Shown piece after piece: positions 18,643 to 28,573 of a stretch of DNA of 64,000 bases; position 1 is the first letter of the stretch; every line of letters starts with the position of its first letter. The position numbers were made by a program, and so were the translations under genes. A model generated the notes under the pieces. It ran no database searches and was not told where the DNA came from. It saw only the letters and a program-made list of their open reading frames with translations. Location of the stretch: NCBI GenBank assembly GCA_030447385.1, contig JAUJOY010000002.1, positions 237,833 to 301,832 on the forward strand. The letters are read 5' to 3'. Source of the stretch: Mycobacteriales bacterium. Lineage in GTDB: Bacteria; Actinomycetota; Actinomycetes; Mycobacteriales; SCTD01.

Positions 18643-19290
18643 TCACGCCGTGGGGCTGTCTGCGTTGTTCGTCAACACCCCGAGCTTCAGAGCCGTCATC
18701 AACGCCTGGGTGCGGTTGGCCGCTCCGAGCTTCTCGTAGATCTTGGCAATGTGACTCTTGGCCGTGGACTCACTGATGAACAGCGTTTTCGCCAGTGCAG
18801 CGACGTTGAGGCCGTCTGCCAGCAACCTGAGGACCTGCATCTCGCGATCCGTCAGACGGATCCGGTCTGTGGCCATGCGTCGACGCATGGCGGCGGCGAG
18901 GTCGGCTGCTGCGAAGGCAGACGGTGAGGCGGCAGCGTGCTTGGCCGCGGCCAGAACCTCGGCCGCCGGAGCGTTCTTTGGCACGAACGCTGAGGCCCCC
19001 GCTTCCAGTGCCCCCATGAGCTGCTCGTCACCGGCGTACATCGTCAGGACGACGATGCCCACCGTGGGGTGCCGGCTGCGGAGCGTGCTGGTGGCATCCA
19101 AGCCGCTCCCGTCCGGAAGCCGGATGTCCATGATGATCACGTTGGGCGTCAAGGAGTCGGCCAGCTCCAGAGCCGCCTCGATCGAGCCGGCTTCCCCGAC
19201 CACCTGGAAGGTGGGGTCGAGTTCAAAGCTGCGGCGGAGCCCCTGGCGGATGAGGTCGTGATCATCGACAAGCAGCACCGTTATCGGCAT
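18643..19290 (-). CDS. LuxR/NarL family response regulator
   Basis: ITVLLVDDHDLIRQGLRR, IIMDIRLPDGSG, C-terminal HTH LTDREMQVLRLLADGLNVAALAKTLFISESTAKSHI. Confidence 0.93.
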   Translation of the reverse strand: MPITVLLVDDHDLIRQGLRRSFELDPTFQVVGEAGSIEAALELADSLTPNVIIMDIRLPDGSGLDATSTLRSRHPTVGIVVLTMYAGDEQLMGALEAGASAFVPKNAPAAEVLAAAKHAAASPSAFAAADLAAAMRRRMATDRIRLTDREMQVLRLLADGLNVAALAKTLFISESTAKSHIAKIYEKLGAANRTQALMTALKLGVLTNNADSPTA

Positions 19291-20941
19291 CGTCAGCGGC
19301 CCCCCGTTCATCGTCGCGCGCATTCCCGGCCGGGACGTGGGCGACGCTACCAAGCAGCACCTCGACCCGCGTCCCACCGGCCTGTCGCGGCCGGACTTGG
19401 AATCGCGCCTGAAGCCGGTCTGCACGCTCCTGCATGATGGCGAGGCCGTAGCTGTCCGAGCGAATGGCGGCTCTCATCCCCACGCCGTCGTCTTCCACCG
19501 TGATGGAGGCTAGTGGCGGGTCGACCACGCAGGTGACCCAGAGGTTGTTCGCCTGAGCGTGCTTGCGCACGTTTGCTACAGCTTCTTGCGCGATCCGGAG
19601 CAACTCGACCTCCGTGGACGAGGGCAGTCGTATCGCTGACTCGGTGAGACTCAGGTGCACCGTCAGCCCCGTTTCAGTGCCCACGGTCCGCACGTGGTCG
19701 CTGAGCGCGGTCCCGAGGCCGGCGCTGGCGTCGACGCCGGAGCGCAGGTCGAACAGCGACAACCTGAGCTCGCTGACCAGGCGAGTGACTTCCTCCCGCA
19801 GCCTGCGCAGCGGCTCTTCCAACATCGGCTGCGGCCCAGCTGTCTCGGCTATGAGGTTGTCGAGGGAGTAGCCGAGGAACACCAGCTCCTGGGCGATGCC
19901 GTCGTGGATCTCCCGGGCGACGCGATTGCGTTCCTCCGTCGTCGCGAGGGCCCGGACGTCCTCGAAGATCAGCCCCGTTTCGAGCTGCAGCGCAATGTCA
20001 GCAGCCTGCTTGGCGAGGTCGGCGATCATTTTTGCGGTCCACGCTCGCGGGCGATCGCTCTCAAGCACCAAGACGCCCTGGGTACGTAGACCTAGGGCTA
20101 GTGGAACGACGAGCGACGAACCTGCCGGGCACGTGCCGTCAGTGCGACGCAGTCGGCGGTCGCGGGCCTGTGGTTCCTGTGTCAGCCAGGCCTCCGCTAC
20201 GGAGCTGTCGCCAGACAGGGCCAGATCCCACTCCGGCCGCTGCGTGCCGGCACGAGCCAGCGGCACCAAGCGCGAGCCAGAAGATCGAACCAGTACGGCC
20301 CCTTCTGCATATGGCGCTACGGCTCGTGCGGAGCGCAGCAGAGCCTCCCCCGTTGTCGTGGGGTCCAAGGTGCCGGGAAGACGCCGCGCGACAGTCCGCA
20401 GCCGGCTGAGCAGGTCGTAGGCCGCCTTCTGCGCCGCCTGGGGGTCGACCCGGGCGGCGGTTGCGGCGAGGTGGTTGACCCAAGCCGTGACCAGTCCAAG
20501 GAAGGCGCTGAGCACGACCCAAAGCGCCACCCCGGCGGTGTACTCCCGCAGCGGAGCCGTGTCGCTGCTGACAGCCCGGCCGACAAGCAGGGTCAACGCC
20601 GCAACGCCGGGCGGGATGATGGCGCCGTTGACACCGATGAGCAGCGCACCCGAGAAGGCAGGCGCCAACAGGTAAGGAAGGAAGACGCTGGTCTCGGAAC
20701 CGGTGGCGATCACGGCGACCCCGCACGTGCCGCTTTCGAGCGCCAGTGCCGACAGCGTTCCCAGTCGCGCGCGCCACGGCCAGGCGGCCACGAGCGCCAT
20801 CGGCGCCAGGGCTGCCAACCAGAGCAGATCGGTGGGAGTGGTCTTGGCGGCAGCGAGCGAAGCGCACAGCACCAGCAGGACCGCCCGGGCAACCAGACCT
20901 ACCTGGCTCACCGAGTGGCGCAGGTCGTTGTACGGCGCCAT
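19262..20941 (-). CDS. Sensor histidine kinase (NarX/LiaS type, HisKA_3)
   Basis: TTEERNRVAREIHDGIAQELVFLGYSLD...; HATPase VEDDGVGM; overlaps the regulator. Confidence 0.9.
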   Translation of the reverse strand: MAPYNDLRHSVSQVGLVARAVLLVLCASLAAAKTTPTDLLWLAALAPMALVAAWPWRARLGTLSALALESGTCGVAVIATGSETSVFLPYLLAPAFSGALLIGVNGAIIPPGVAALTLLVGRAVSSDTAPLREYTAGVALWVVLSAFLGLVTAWVNHLAATAARVDPQAAQKAAYDLLSRLRTVARRLPGTLDPTTTGEALLRSARAVAPYAEGAVLVRSSGSRLVPLARAGTQRPEWDLALSGDSSVAEAWLTQEPQARDRRLRRTDGTCPAGSSLVVPLALGLRTQGVLVLESDRPRAWTAKMIADLAKQAADIALQLETGLIFEDVRALATTEERNRVAREIHDGIAQELVFLGYSLDNLIAETAGPQPMLEEPLRRLREEVTRLVSELRLSLFDLRSGVDASAGLGTALSDHVRTVGTETGLTVHLSLTESAIRLPSSTEVELLRIAQEAVANVRKHAQANNLWVTCVVDPPLASITVEDDGVGMRAAIRSDSYGLAIMQERADRLQARFQVRPRQAGGTRVEVLLGSVAHVPAGNARDDERGAADDADNGAACR

Positions 20942-21003
20942 CACGCAGCGACCGTTGCACACCCGCACCCGCCGGACAACGCCACCGGCAACCGGATGCT
21001 TCG

Positions 21004-22014
21004 ATGTGCCTCATGCATGAACGCCTGACGGCTCTGGCCGATGTCTTCGCGAGCGCCGAGAAGCGGGTCCTCAGCGGCGAGAGCGCGGTGGCGCAGGTGT
21101 GGCCCACAGGCTTCAGTCCACTCGATGAGGTCCTGTCGGGAGGGCTTCGGGCCGGGGAGCTGGTCCTTGTGGGAGGACCACAGGGGCTGGGTAAGACGAC
21201 CTTCGCCCTGCAGCTCTTGCGTAACGTGGCAGCAGCCGGAGGCTCCGCGGTCTGCTTCTCCTACGAGCTGCACGAGGGCAACCTGCTGGAGCGCCTACTC
21301 GTCCAAGAGGCGTATGAAAGGGCGGGAGCAGCTGCGCCCACGCTGCTTCAGCTGCGTTCGCAACTGGAGCTGCTGGGTTCTACGCCGACCACGCAGGCGC
21401 TGAGTGACGCGCTGGCCCCGGTCCCGGGGATGGCCGCCGCTCGAGACGCCCTCCAGACATACGGGACGAACTTGTCCGTGCATGCCTCCAGCACGCGCAG
21501 CACCACCGCCGAGGTACTCAGGGAGCTCGTCCTGGGCGCGGTCGCCACCGGGCGCCGACCCGTGGTCGTTGTGGACTACCTGCAGAAGGTCAGCGTCGCT
21601 TCCCGGCTTGCTGAGGACGAGCGGGTCACTCTCGTGGTGGAGGCGTTGAAGGATCTGGCGATCGAGGCGCAGGTACCGGTTGTCGCCGTCGTGGCCGCTA
21701 GCCAGGCAGGCATTGCCCCAGGTCACCGGCTGCGGGTGCACGAGTTGCGCGGTTCCTCCGCGCTGGCCTACGAGGCCGACGTGATCCTGCTGTTCAACGA
21801 GAAGAACGACATCGTGGCCAAGCACCATCTTGCTTATGACCCACGCAGCGCCGAGCGGTTCCGGCAGGTGGCGGTCCTCAGCGTCGAGAAGAACCGGACT
21901 GGCCGGTCGGACCTTCACATGGAGTTCCGCAAGGAGTTCGAGTACTGCCGGTTCGACCCTGTCGGCAACCTCGTCACCGAGCAGCTCGTTGATGGGCGGC
22001 TGGTAGCCGAGTAG
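21004..22014 (+). CDS. DnaB-like helicase C-terminal domain / RecA-fold ATPase without DnaB N-domain
   Basis: Walker A GGPQGLGKTT, FSYELHEGNLLERLL, Walker B VVVVDYLQKV, ELRGSSALAYEADVILLF, SVEKNRTG. Confidence 0.85.
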   Translation: MCLMHERLTALADVFASAEKRVLSGESAVAQVWPTGFSPLDEVLSGGLRAGELVLVGGPQGLGKTTFALQLLRNVAAAGGSAVCFSYELHEGNLLERLLVQEAYERAGAAAPTLLQLRSQLELLGSTPTTQALSDALAPVPGMAAARDALQTYGTNLSVHASSTRSTTAEVLRELVLGAVATGRRPVVVVDYLQKVSVASRLAEDERVTLVVEALKDLAIEAQVPVVAVVAASQAGIAPGHRLRVHELRGSSALAYEADVILLFNEKNDIVAKHHLAYDPRSAERFRQVAVLSVEKNRTGRSDLHMEFRKEFEYCRFDPVGNLVTEQLVDGRLVAE

Positions 22015-22019
22015 TCGCC

Positions 22020-22958
22020 TCAGCCAGTGAAGGACCGAAAGATGCCGATGCCAGCGGGTCCCATGATCACGACGAACAATGCCGGCATGATGCAGAAGAT
22101 GAGCGGAAACAAGATCTTCACCGGCACCTTCATCGCGGACTCTTCTGCTCGCTGGGATCGCTTGGTGCGCATCTCCTTGGCTTGGATGCGCAGGACCGTG
22201 GCGATCGGGATGCCGAGCGCGTCAGCCTGAACCACGGCGGTCACGAAGCTCGCCAACTCTGGGATGTCCACCCGCTGGGAGACCGCGGTCAGCGCCTCGC
22301 CGCGGGACTTGCCGATCTGCATTTCCTGCAGGACGCGAGTGAACTCCTCGCTGAGCGGGCCGTCGGTGTTTCGGGACACTTGAGTGAGTGCCGCGTCGAA
22401 CGCCAAACCGGCTTCAACTGTGATCGTGAGCAGGTCCAGGGCGTCTGGCAGGTCCTTCCGAACCTGATCGCGGCGGTTGTAGGCCTTCTGGTAGATCGCC
22501 AGGTCGGCAGCGAAGAACCCAACGAGCACCAGCGCGGCCGTCGCGCCGATGGACACCAGGAGGGAGGCGCCGAGGACGAGGTAGACAACCATGCCCAGCA
22601 GGAAGCCCACAGCGGCGGAGAGCACCTTGACGGCGAGCAAGCGCTCAACGTCCCACCCCACAGGGCTGCCAGCAGCCTCGAGTCTCTGCCTGAGCTTCTC
22701 AATTCTTCCGGCAGGCGTAAGGCGGCGGCCGAGCGCGACCACCCTGGCGCGGCCAGGTACGAGAACCCGCTGGCTGAAAGGACGATCGAACTCCTCACGC
22801 ATGTCAGTTGGCAGGCCTTCGATCGAGCGGAGCGCCTTCAGGGAGCGGCTCACCTGGTCACGCTCCGCAGTGATCACCCCGACAGTGCCCAAGACGATCA
22901 CGACGGACATGAAGATGCCACCCAGTCCGACGGCGAGTAGCAGGTCAGGGTTCATCAT
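22020..22958 (-). CDS. tadC: TadC-like type II secretion F family protein
   Basis: DLPDALDLLTITVEAGLAFDAALTQV...ADALGIPIATVLRIQAKEMRTKRSQRAEE. Confidence 0.88.
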   Translation of the reverse strand: MMNPDLLLAVGLGGIFMSVVIVLGTVGVITAERDQVSRSLKALRSIEGLPTDMREEFDRPFSQRVLVPGRARVVALGRRLTPAGRIEKLRQRLEAAGSPVGWDVERLLAVKVLSAAVGFLLGMVVYLVLGASLLVSIGATAALVLVGFFAADLAIYQKAYNRRDQVRKDLPDALDLLTITVEAGLAFDAALTQVSRNTDGPLSEEFTRVLQEMQIGKSRGEALTAVSQRVDIPELASFVTAVVQADALGIPIATVLRIQAKEMRTKRSQRAEESAMKVPVKILFPLIFCIMPALFVVIMGPAGIGIFRSFTG

Positions 22959-24898
22959 CAGACCTCCACCGTTACTACCTTCTTCATCCACAAAGATCCG
23001 ACCGTCATGAGCAGGGCCATGCCTCCGAGCAGGATCCAACCGATCGGGTCTGTGACGAGTGGCTTGAGGTAGTTCGGCCGTGTCAGGAGAAGGTAGAACC
23101 CAAACGCCACCGGCAGCCCGCCGAGGATGTAGGCGGAGAGCTTTCCCTCAGCCGAGAGCACCTGCACCTGCCGGCGCAACCGCTCGCGCTCACGCAGGGT
23201 GGCGGCCACGGTCGAGAGGATCTCTGCGAGGTTTCCGCCGACATCGCGCTGGATCCGGATCGCCATGACCACCCAGCCGAAGTCCACGCTGTCCATTCGC
23301 GTGCCGACGTCTTCCAGCGCATCCTCGATCGGAGCGCCGATTCGAGCCTCGATCAGGGCCTTGTTGAACTCACTAGCCACCGGTTCGTTTCCTTGTCGAA
23401 CGACAGCGTCCACGGCTTGGGGTAGTGAGTAGCCTGCACTCAGAGACCCGGACATCAACTGCATGACGTCGGGTAGCTGCGCCAGGAAGGCACGAGTGCG
23501 CAGCCGCTTCTTGAGTTTCAGGTAGCCCCAGGGCCCGAAGACAGACAGCACCACTGCCAGAACGGTGAGGACGATGTTGGCGTTGGTGATGAACAGCACC
23601 AGCAGCGGCGCGCACACGGCGACCCCGACGTGCAGGAGAAGCCACTCCGCCGGCTTGAGCGGAATGCCTCCGGCGTCCAGCCGCTGCCCGAGCCGGGCCT
23701 CCAGGTCTTTGCTCTTGACGACCTTCTCGGCTACCCCCATAGCTGAGCGTGAGATGGCGTTTCGCCCATCGTCTGCCACGGCTTGCCGAACTCGCACGCC
23801 CCGCCCGCCGAGCGTGTAGATGGCCAGCTGCCCGGACACGGCGTTCCGGCCACGGACCGCTACCGCGGCAGTCCCGACAAGGAACAACAGGCCGAGGAAC
23901 ATCGCAGCAAGAGCGCCGTAGAGCGTTGCAGGTGTACGAAGAAAGGCTGGGGCAAGCTCCGCCGGCCGTGGCCCACTAGCCGTGGGGGATGCCGTCGGAG
24001 TGGGAACTGCCAAACCCACCGCGAGCGCTGAGTCGCTCAGCTCTTGGCCAGCCGCCACTGCTCTTATGACCACTGTGCCCTCGCGGCCGGTGAAACCGGC
24101 GGGTAGCGGAGCGGTCACCACGATCTGGCTGCCGTCGTCGGTCGCAGCCTGCCTGAAGGCGGCGCTCAGCTCCGAGGTCTGCTCTGCTGTGATCAAGCGA
24201 CCACCGGCAGCGGCCGTCAGCTGCTCGAGCGTGCTTTGCACCTCGGCGTTCTGGAAGGCGACGGCGTTGAACGCAATATCCCCCTGCGCAAGAAGAGCGG
24301 TGACCTGCGGCAGGGAGGTCTTGCTGACGGAATCGGCTCCATCACTCAGAAGCAGGATCTGCCTGTCGCCACTTGCCGGAAAGCTTCTCGCCGCGAGTGC
24401 TGCCGCGTCATACAGCGCTGTCTCGCCCCTGGCTTGCAGGCCAGCCACGGACGTCCTGATCGGCCCACGATCCGTGGTCAGGGGGATGAGGAGCTGCGCG
24501 GTCGTGGAGAAGGTCACCAGGCCGACCTGCACGTCAGCAGGCACAGAGTCCAAGTAGGCCGCCGCGGCCGCCCGGGCCGCGGTGATGCCCGGACCAGCCA
24601 TGCTCCCGCTGGTGTCGATGGCCAGGATGACGCTCCGCACGACCGTACGGGCAGCCGCCGCGGACGCACTCTCCGTGGTCACCTGCAGTCGCTGGCCCGC
24701 GAGCGTCACGTCGACACTGGACATGTCGATCTGCTCGCCTGGCAGGAGGCCGGCGACGCTGAAGGAGACCTGAAGCTTACCGTCGGCGGGCTGGATGCCG
24801 ACGATTCGGCCTTTGGCTTCAGCGTGAACTGGTCCGGCTTGCCCCGCCGCGAGGCCGGCCGCAACCACCAAAGCGGCGACGGCGCGCCATGGCCTCAT
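22958..24898 (-). CDS. tadB: VWA domain-TadB (T2SSF) fusion protein
   Basis: Signal peptide; VWA MIDAS ILAIDTSGSMAG; LLLSDGADS; then T2SSF LPDVMQLMSGSLSAGYSLPQAVDAV...RDVGGNLAEIL. Confidence 0.9.
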   Translation of the reverse strand: MRPWRAVAALVVAAGLAAGQAGPVHAEAKGRIVGIQPADGKLQVSFSVAGLLPGEQIDMSSVDVTLAGQRLQVTTESASAAAARTVVRSVILAIDTSGSMAGPGITAARAAAAAYLDSVPADVQVGLVTFSTTAQLLIPLTTDRGPIRTSVAGLQARGETALYDAAALAARSFPASGDRQILLLSDGADSVSKTSLPQVTALLAQGDIAFNAVAFQNAEVQSTLEQLTAAAGGRLITAEQTSELSAAFRQAATDDGSQIVVTAPLPAGFTGREGTVVIRAVAAGQELSDSALAVGLAVPTPTASPTASGPRPAELAPAFLRTPATLYGALAAMFLGLLFLVGTAAVAVRGRNAVSGQLAIYTLGGRGVRVRQAVADDGRNAISRSAMGVAEKVVKSKDLEARLGQRLDAGGIPLKPAEWLLLHVGVAVCAPLLVLFITNANIVLTVLAVVLSVFGPWGYLKLKKRLRTRAFLAQLPDVMQLMSGSLSAGYSLPQAVDAVVRQGNEPVASEFNKALIEARIGAPIEDALEDVGTRMDSVDFGWVVMAIRIQRDVGGNLAEILSTVAATLRERERLRRQVQVLSAEGKLSAYILGGLPVAFGFYLLLTRPNYLKPLVTDPIGWILLGGMALLMTVGSLWMKKVVTVEV

Positions 24899-26289
24899 CG
24901 CCGCCCGATCTCCATCCGGAACGCACTCGGGTCGACCTTCACGTTGTTCGCGGCGAGTTGATCGAGGAACTTCGGCCTCAGCCCCATGGACCGGAGCTGC
25001 CCCAAGGCGCGGTTGTCCTCGTCGAAGCCTTCCGAGTGATCGAAGACGAACAGGTCCTGCAGGGTGATGATGTCGCCCTCCATGCCAACGACCTCGGTGA
25101 TGTGGGTGATCCGGCGGCTCCCGTCCTTGAGACGGCTCAGGTGCACGATCAGGTCCAACGCGCTTGCGACCTGCTCGCGGATGGCGCGGATCGGTAACTC
25201 GATGCCGGCCATGAGGACCATGGTCTCGACACGCGCGAGCGCGTCCCGCGGGCTGTTGGCGTGGACCGTGCAGATCGAGCCGTCGTGGCCGGTGTTCATC
25301 GCTTGCAGCATGTCGAGGGCAGCGGCATCTCGGATCTCTCCTACGACGATGCGGTCGGGGCGCATGCGCAGCGAGTTGCGGACCAGGTCGCGGATGGTGA
25401 CCTCGCCGCGACCCTCGATGTTGCGCGGCCTTGTCTCGAGCCGCAGGACGTGTTCCTGGTGAAGCTGAAGCTCGGCAGAGTCCTCGATCGTGACGATTCG
25501 CTCTTCCGCGGGAATGAAGGAGGACAAGACGTTGAGCGTCGTCGTCTTGCCGGTGCCGGTGCCGCCCGAGACGAGCACGTTGAGCCGGCCCGCAACGCAC
25601 GAGTAGAGGAAGTCAGCGACCTGCCTGGTCACCGTGCCGAAGCTGATCAGGTCCTCGATCTGGTAGGGATCAGTTGCGAACTTGCGAATCGTCAGCAGTG
25701 AACCGTCCAGCGCCAGCGGGGGGACGACCGCGTTGACTCGACTGCCGTCCGGCAGCCGTGCGTCCACCATGGGACTAGCCTCATCAACCCGCCGCCCAAC
25801 CCTGGCCACGATCTTCTCGATCGTGCGGCGCAGGTGTGCCTCATCGGTGAAGCCGGCATCCACAGGCGTGATACGTCCAGCCCGCTCGATGTAGATCGAG
25901 TGTGGCCCGTTGACCATCACCTCGGTGACCTCGGCGTCACGCAGGAAGGGCTCAAGCGGTCCGTAGCCAAGGATGTCGTCTGCGATGTCCTGTGAGATGC
26001 GCGTCCGATCGGAGACCGTGAGGGGCGTCTCCTCCCGCGACAGAACCTCCTGCAACGTGCTGCGCACCTTGGTCTCGAGCTCTGACTGCGTCATGCGGGC
26101 GTCGTAGAGCTTGGGCCCCAGTGCCTCGAGCAGCGAGGCGTGCACCGTCCGCTTCAGCTCGGCGAACGGATCGGTCGTCCTGCGCTTCTGCCTGGCGGGT
26201 GCTGCGCCGCTGAGACTCTCCGCCGCATCCTGCGTCGTTGAGTCGACGCGCTCACGCTTAGCCCTGGCTAGCCGATCCGCAAGGGTCAT
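24895..26289 (-). CDS. cpaF: CpaF/TadA family secretion ATPase
   Basis: [53 protein letters not shown]. Confidence 0.96.
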   Translation of the reverse strand: MTLADRLARAKRERVDSTTQDAAESLSGAAPARQKRRTTDPFAELKRTVHASLLEALGPKLYDARMTQSELETKVRSTLQEVLSREETPLTVSDRTRISQDIADDILGYGPLEPFLRDAEVTEVMVNGPHSIYIERAGRITPVDAGFTDEAHLRRTIEKIVARVGRRVDEASPMVDARLPDGSRVNAVVPPLALDGSLLTIRKFATDPYQIEDLISFGTVTRQVADFLYSCVAGRLNVLVSGGTGTGKTTTLNVLSSFIPAEERIVTIEDSAELQLHQEHVLRLETRPRNIEGRGEVTIRDLVRNSLRMRPDRIVVGEIRDAAALDMLQAMNTGHDGSICTVHANSPRDALARVETMVLMAGIELPIRAIREQVASALDLIVHLSRLKDGSRRITHITEVVGMEGDIITLQDLFVFDHSEGFDEDNRALGQLRSMGLRPKFLDQLAANNVKVDPSAFRMEIGRR

Positions 26290-27491
26290 ATCTGCTTGGC
26301 CTTCCTGCGCAGGAGCCCGCGACGATCGGTGCGGAGCGAGGCCGGAATGGCAGCATGGCCAGCCCCTGCCGCGGGCAGGACGTGCTGCTCGGCGAACAGC
26401 CGGATGGCCTGGCTGACGGGATGCTGCGGCTCGTCCAGCGCGATGGGGACGCCGCGGTTGATGCTCGCAGGCACGGCTCTGGACGAGGGGATCTGGGCGG
26501 CGATGGTCAGGTGCAATGACTTGGCGACCTCGTTGATGTCGAGCCCGACCTTGGAGTCGGCTCGATTCAGGACGACGCGCCAGCGCTCTCTCGGGTAGTT
26601 GAGAAGCTCCAGTGTCTCCAGCGAGAGCTTGAGGTTCTTCACCGCCGGGATGTCCAGGGTGGCAAGCAAGGCCACCACGTCGCTGATGTCGAAGGCGGCC
26701 AGCACGTGGTCGGTGAAGGCCGGCGGCGTGTCGATCACGACGAAGTCGAATTGGTTGCGGAGGATGGTGAGGAGGTCCGTGACGAGGGAGGCCGGGATGT
26801 GTTCCGCCTGTCCGGGCTCCAGGGGGGCCGACAAGGCGAACAGACCGGGCGAGTGCTGGGTCAGCAGAGCTTGCAGGCCGCTCACGTCCAGCGTATCCGC
26901 CAAGGGCACAGCGTCAGAGATCGTGTGCGCCGGGAAGAGCTGTAGCGCGATGGAGACGTCACCGAAGGCCAAGTCCAGGTCGACGATGCACACCTGGCGC
27001 TTCCCCCCGTCGGCAAGCGTTGCCGCAAGGTTGGTCGACAGCGTCGTCTTGCCCGCCCCGCCCTTGGCCGAGAAGACCGTGATGACTCTCCCCCGACGGG
27101 TCTCCTCCTCACGGAGGTCCTCGTCGCTGTACTGCCTCATGCGGCCGGCCAGTTCGCGGGCCCGACGTACCGCGTGGCTCACGGCGGCCAGGTCACGGTC
27201 GCCGACAACGTCCCGGACGCCGCATCGCAGCGCTTCGGCAAGGAGGGTGCTGTCCACGCGCTGCCGCACCAGGACGACGCCGATGTGTGGCTTGGCAACC
27301 CGCAGCGATTCGGCGAGGGCGAGCGCGGCTTCCATGTCTATCGATGGGGCCACGACGATGACGGACTCCGCTGGATGACTGGCCAGGTGGCCACCGACAT
27401 CCTGAAGCGAGTCCAGGATGTCGGTGTCCGGGCCAATCGCTGTTCGCAGCGTCTCAGCCGCGAAACGGTCGAGGCTGACGATGACGGTCAC
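26286..27491 (-). CDS. CpaE/TadZ-like AAA ATPase (MinD/ParA fold)
   Basis: VITVFSAKGGAGKTTLSTNLAATLADGGKRQVCIVDLDLAFGDVSIAL; receiver-like N-domain. Confidence 0.93.
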   Translation of the reverse strand: MTVIVSLDRFAAETLRTAIGPDTDILDSLQDVGGHLASHPAESVIVVAPSIDMEAALALAESLRVAKPHIGVVLVRQRVDSTLLAEALRCGVRDVVGDRDLAAVSHAVRRARELAGRMRQYSDEDLREEETRRGRVITVFSAKGGAGKTTLSTNLAATLADGGKRQVCIVDLDLAFGDVSIALQLFPAHTISDAVPLADTLDVSGLQALLTQHSPGLFALSAPLEPGQAEHIPASLVTDLLTILRNQFDFVVIDTPPAFTDHVLAAFDISDVVALLATLDIPAVKNLKLSLETLELLNYPRERWRVVLNRADSKVGLDINEVAKSLHLTIAAQIPSSRAVPASINRGVPIALDEPQHPVSQAIRLFAEQHVLPAAGAGHAAIPASLRTDRRGLLRRKAKQI

Positions 27492-27502
27492 GATTCTCCG
27501 AT

Positions 27503-28234
27503 CTAGGCGAAGAGGTCGCGGGCGGTGACACCGGCGTCGGGAGCGACTTGGGACGCGCCGTTGAGCAGCCCGAGGTAGAGGGTGCTCCTCGTCGAGGCGA
27601 AGATGAGCCTCTCCGCGTCTGTCTGGTTCAGAGCCAAGGTAATCAACGCCTTGGGCAACGGCTCGACATTGGCCATCGCAGGGTCCTTGGGAGGAGTCAA
27701 GGTCGTTGGGCCTGCTGCCAGAACGCTCGCCCGCGGTATCAGCACCCGCGTTGCGTCCGGAGCGCCTCCGATCGCGCCGGAGACGAAGACCACCACGTCA
27801 CTTCCTGGCACGACGAAACCCGCGACCCGCTGCTGTGGGACAGCGAATTCCACACTCACAGCCATCTGGCCCGGCTGCAGTGCCAGACTGCTGCCCGCAG
27901 AGGGCGTCCCTGCCGTGCTGAACATCGCTCCCAGGATCTGCTGGCCAACGAGGATGGGTGACACGGCCACCGCATCGGCCAGCGCATCCACGCTGGAAAG
28001 TGCCCCAGGTGTCACGGCTCCGGCCGGGAACTCCTTCGCCTCGAAAGAGCCGGCGTTGGCTGCATCCCGGACCCGTGTCCCTGCCGCGATCGGCAGCTTT
28101 GCCACGAGGACGCTGACCGGCGCCTGCGCTTCGATGGCGCGATCGTCCGCAGACTTGACGTAGAGGAAGACCAGCGTCGTGCCCAGCCCTGCGATGATGA
28201 CGGCTGCCATCAACAGCGCGATACGGCGATTCAC
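27503..28234 (-). CDS. cpaB: CpaB/RcpC pilus assembly protein
   Basis: N-terminal TM; SAF-like VSVLVAKLPIAAGTRV; VSVEFAVPQQRVAGFVVPGSDVVVFVSG. Confidence 0.88.
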   Translation of the reverse strand: MNRRIALLMAAVIIAGLGTTLVFLYVKSADDRAIEAQAPVSVLVAKLPIAAGTRVRDAANAGSFEAKEFPAGAVTPGALSSVDALADAVAVSPILVGQQILGAMFSTAGTPSAGSSLALQPGQMAVSVEFAVPQQRVAGFVVPGSDVVVFVSGAIGGAPDATRVLIPRASVLAAGPTTLTPPKDPAMANVEPLPKALITLALNQTDAERLIFASTRSTLYLGLLNGASQVAPDAGVTARDLFA

Positions 28235-28573
28235 ACTGCGTCCTGTTCATCTCGCGCAGGTTGCACCGCAGGAGGACGTTGCGCCTTCCGGTCGGCGGCG
28301 GTAGCTCTCGCCGGCGCGGTGCTGCTGATCTGTTGAGGGGCCACCGGGGGCTTTCTCCTGTCTTCGTTCCGGCTCATACTCGATTATGGTTCTTCTGGTT
28401 CCGTGTCGCTGTCGCCCGAAGGACAGACACGGCCTCTACAGCACGCGTCATCTGCCTCCTGACCCACCTGTGACCCCCTGACGTGCGGCTCATGCGTTCG
28501 CGGCTCACGGCGTGCTAGTGAGCCTACGCATGGTCACCATGTCGGAAGGGCTGAATGCTCATGGTCACCCCGG

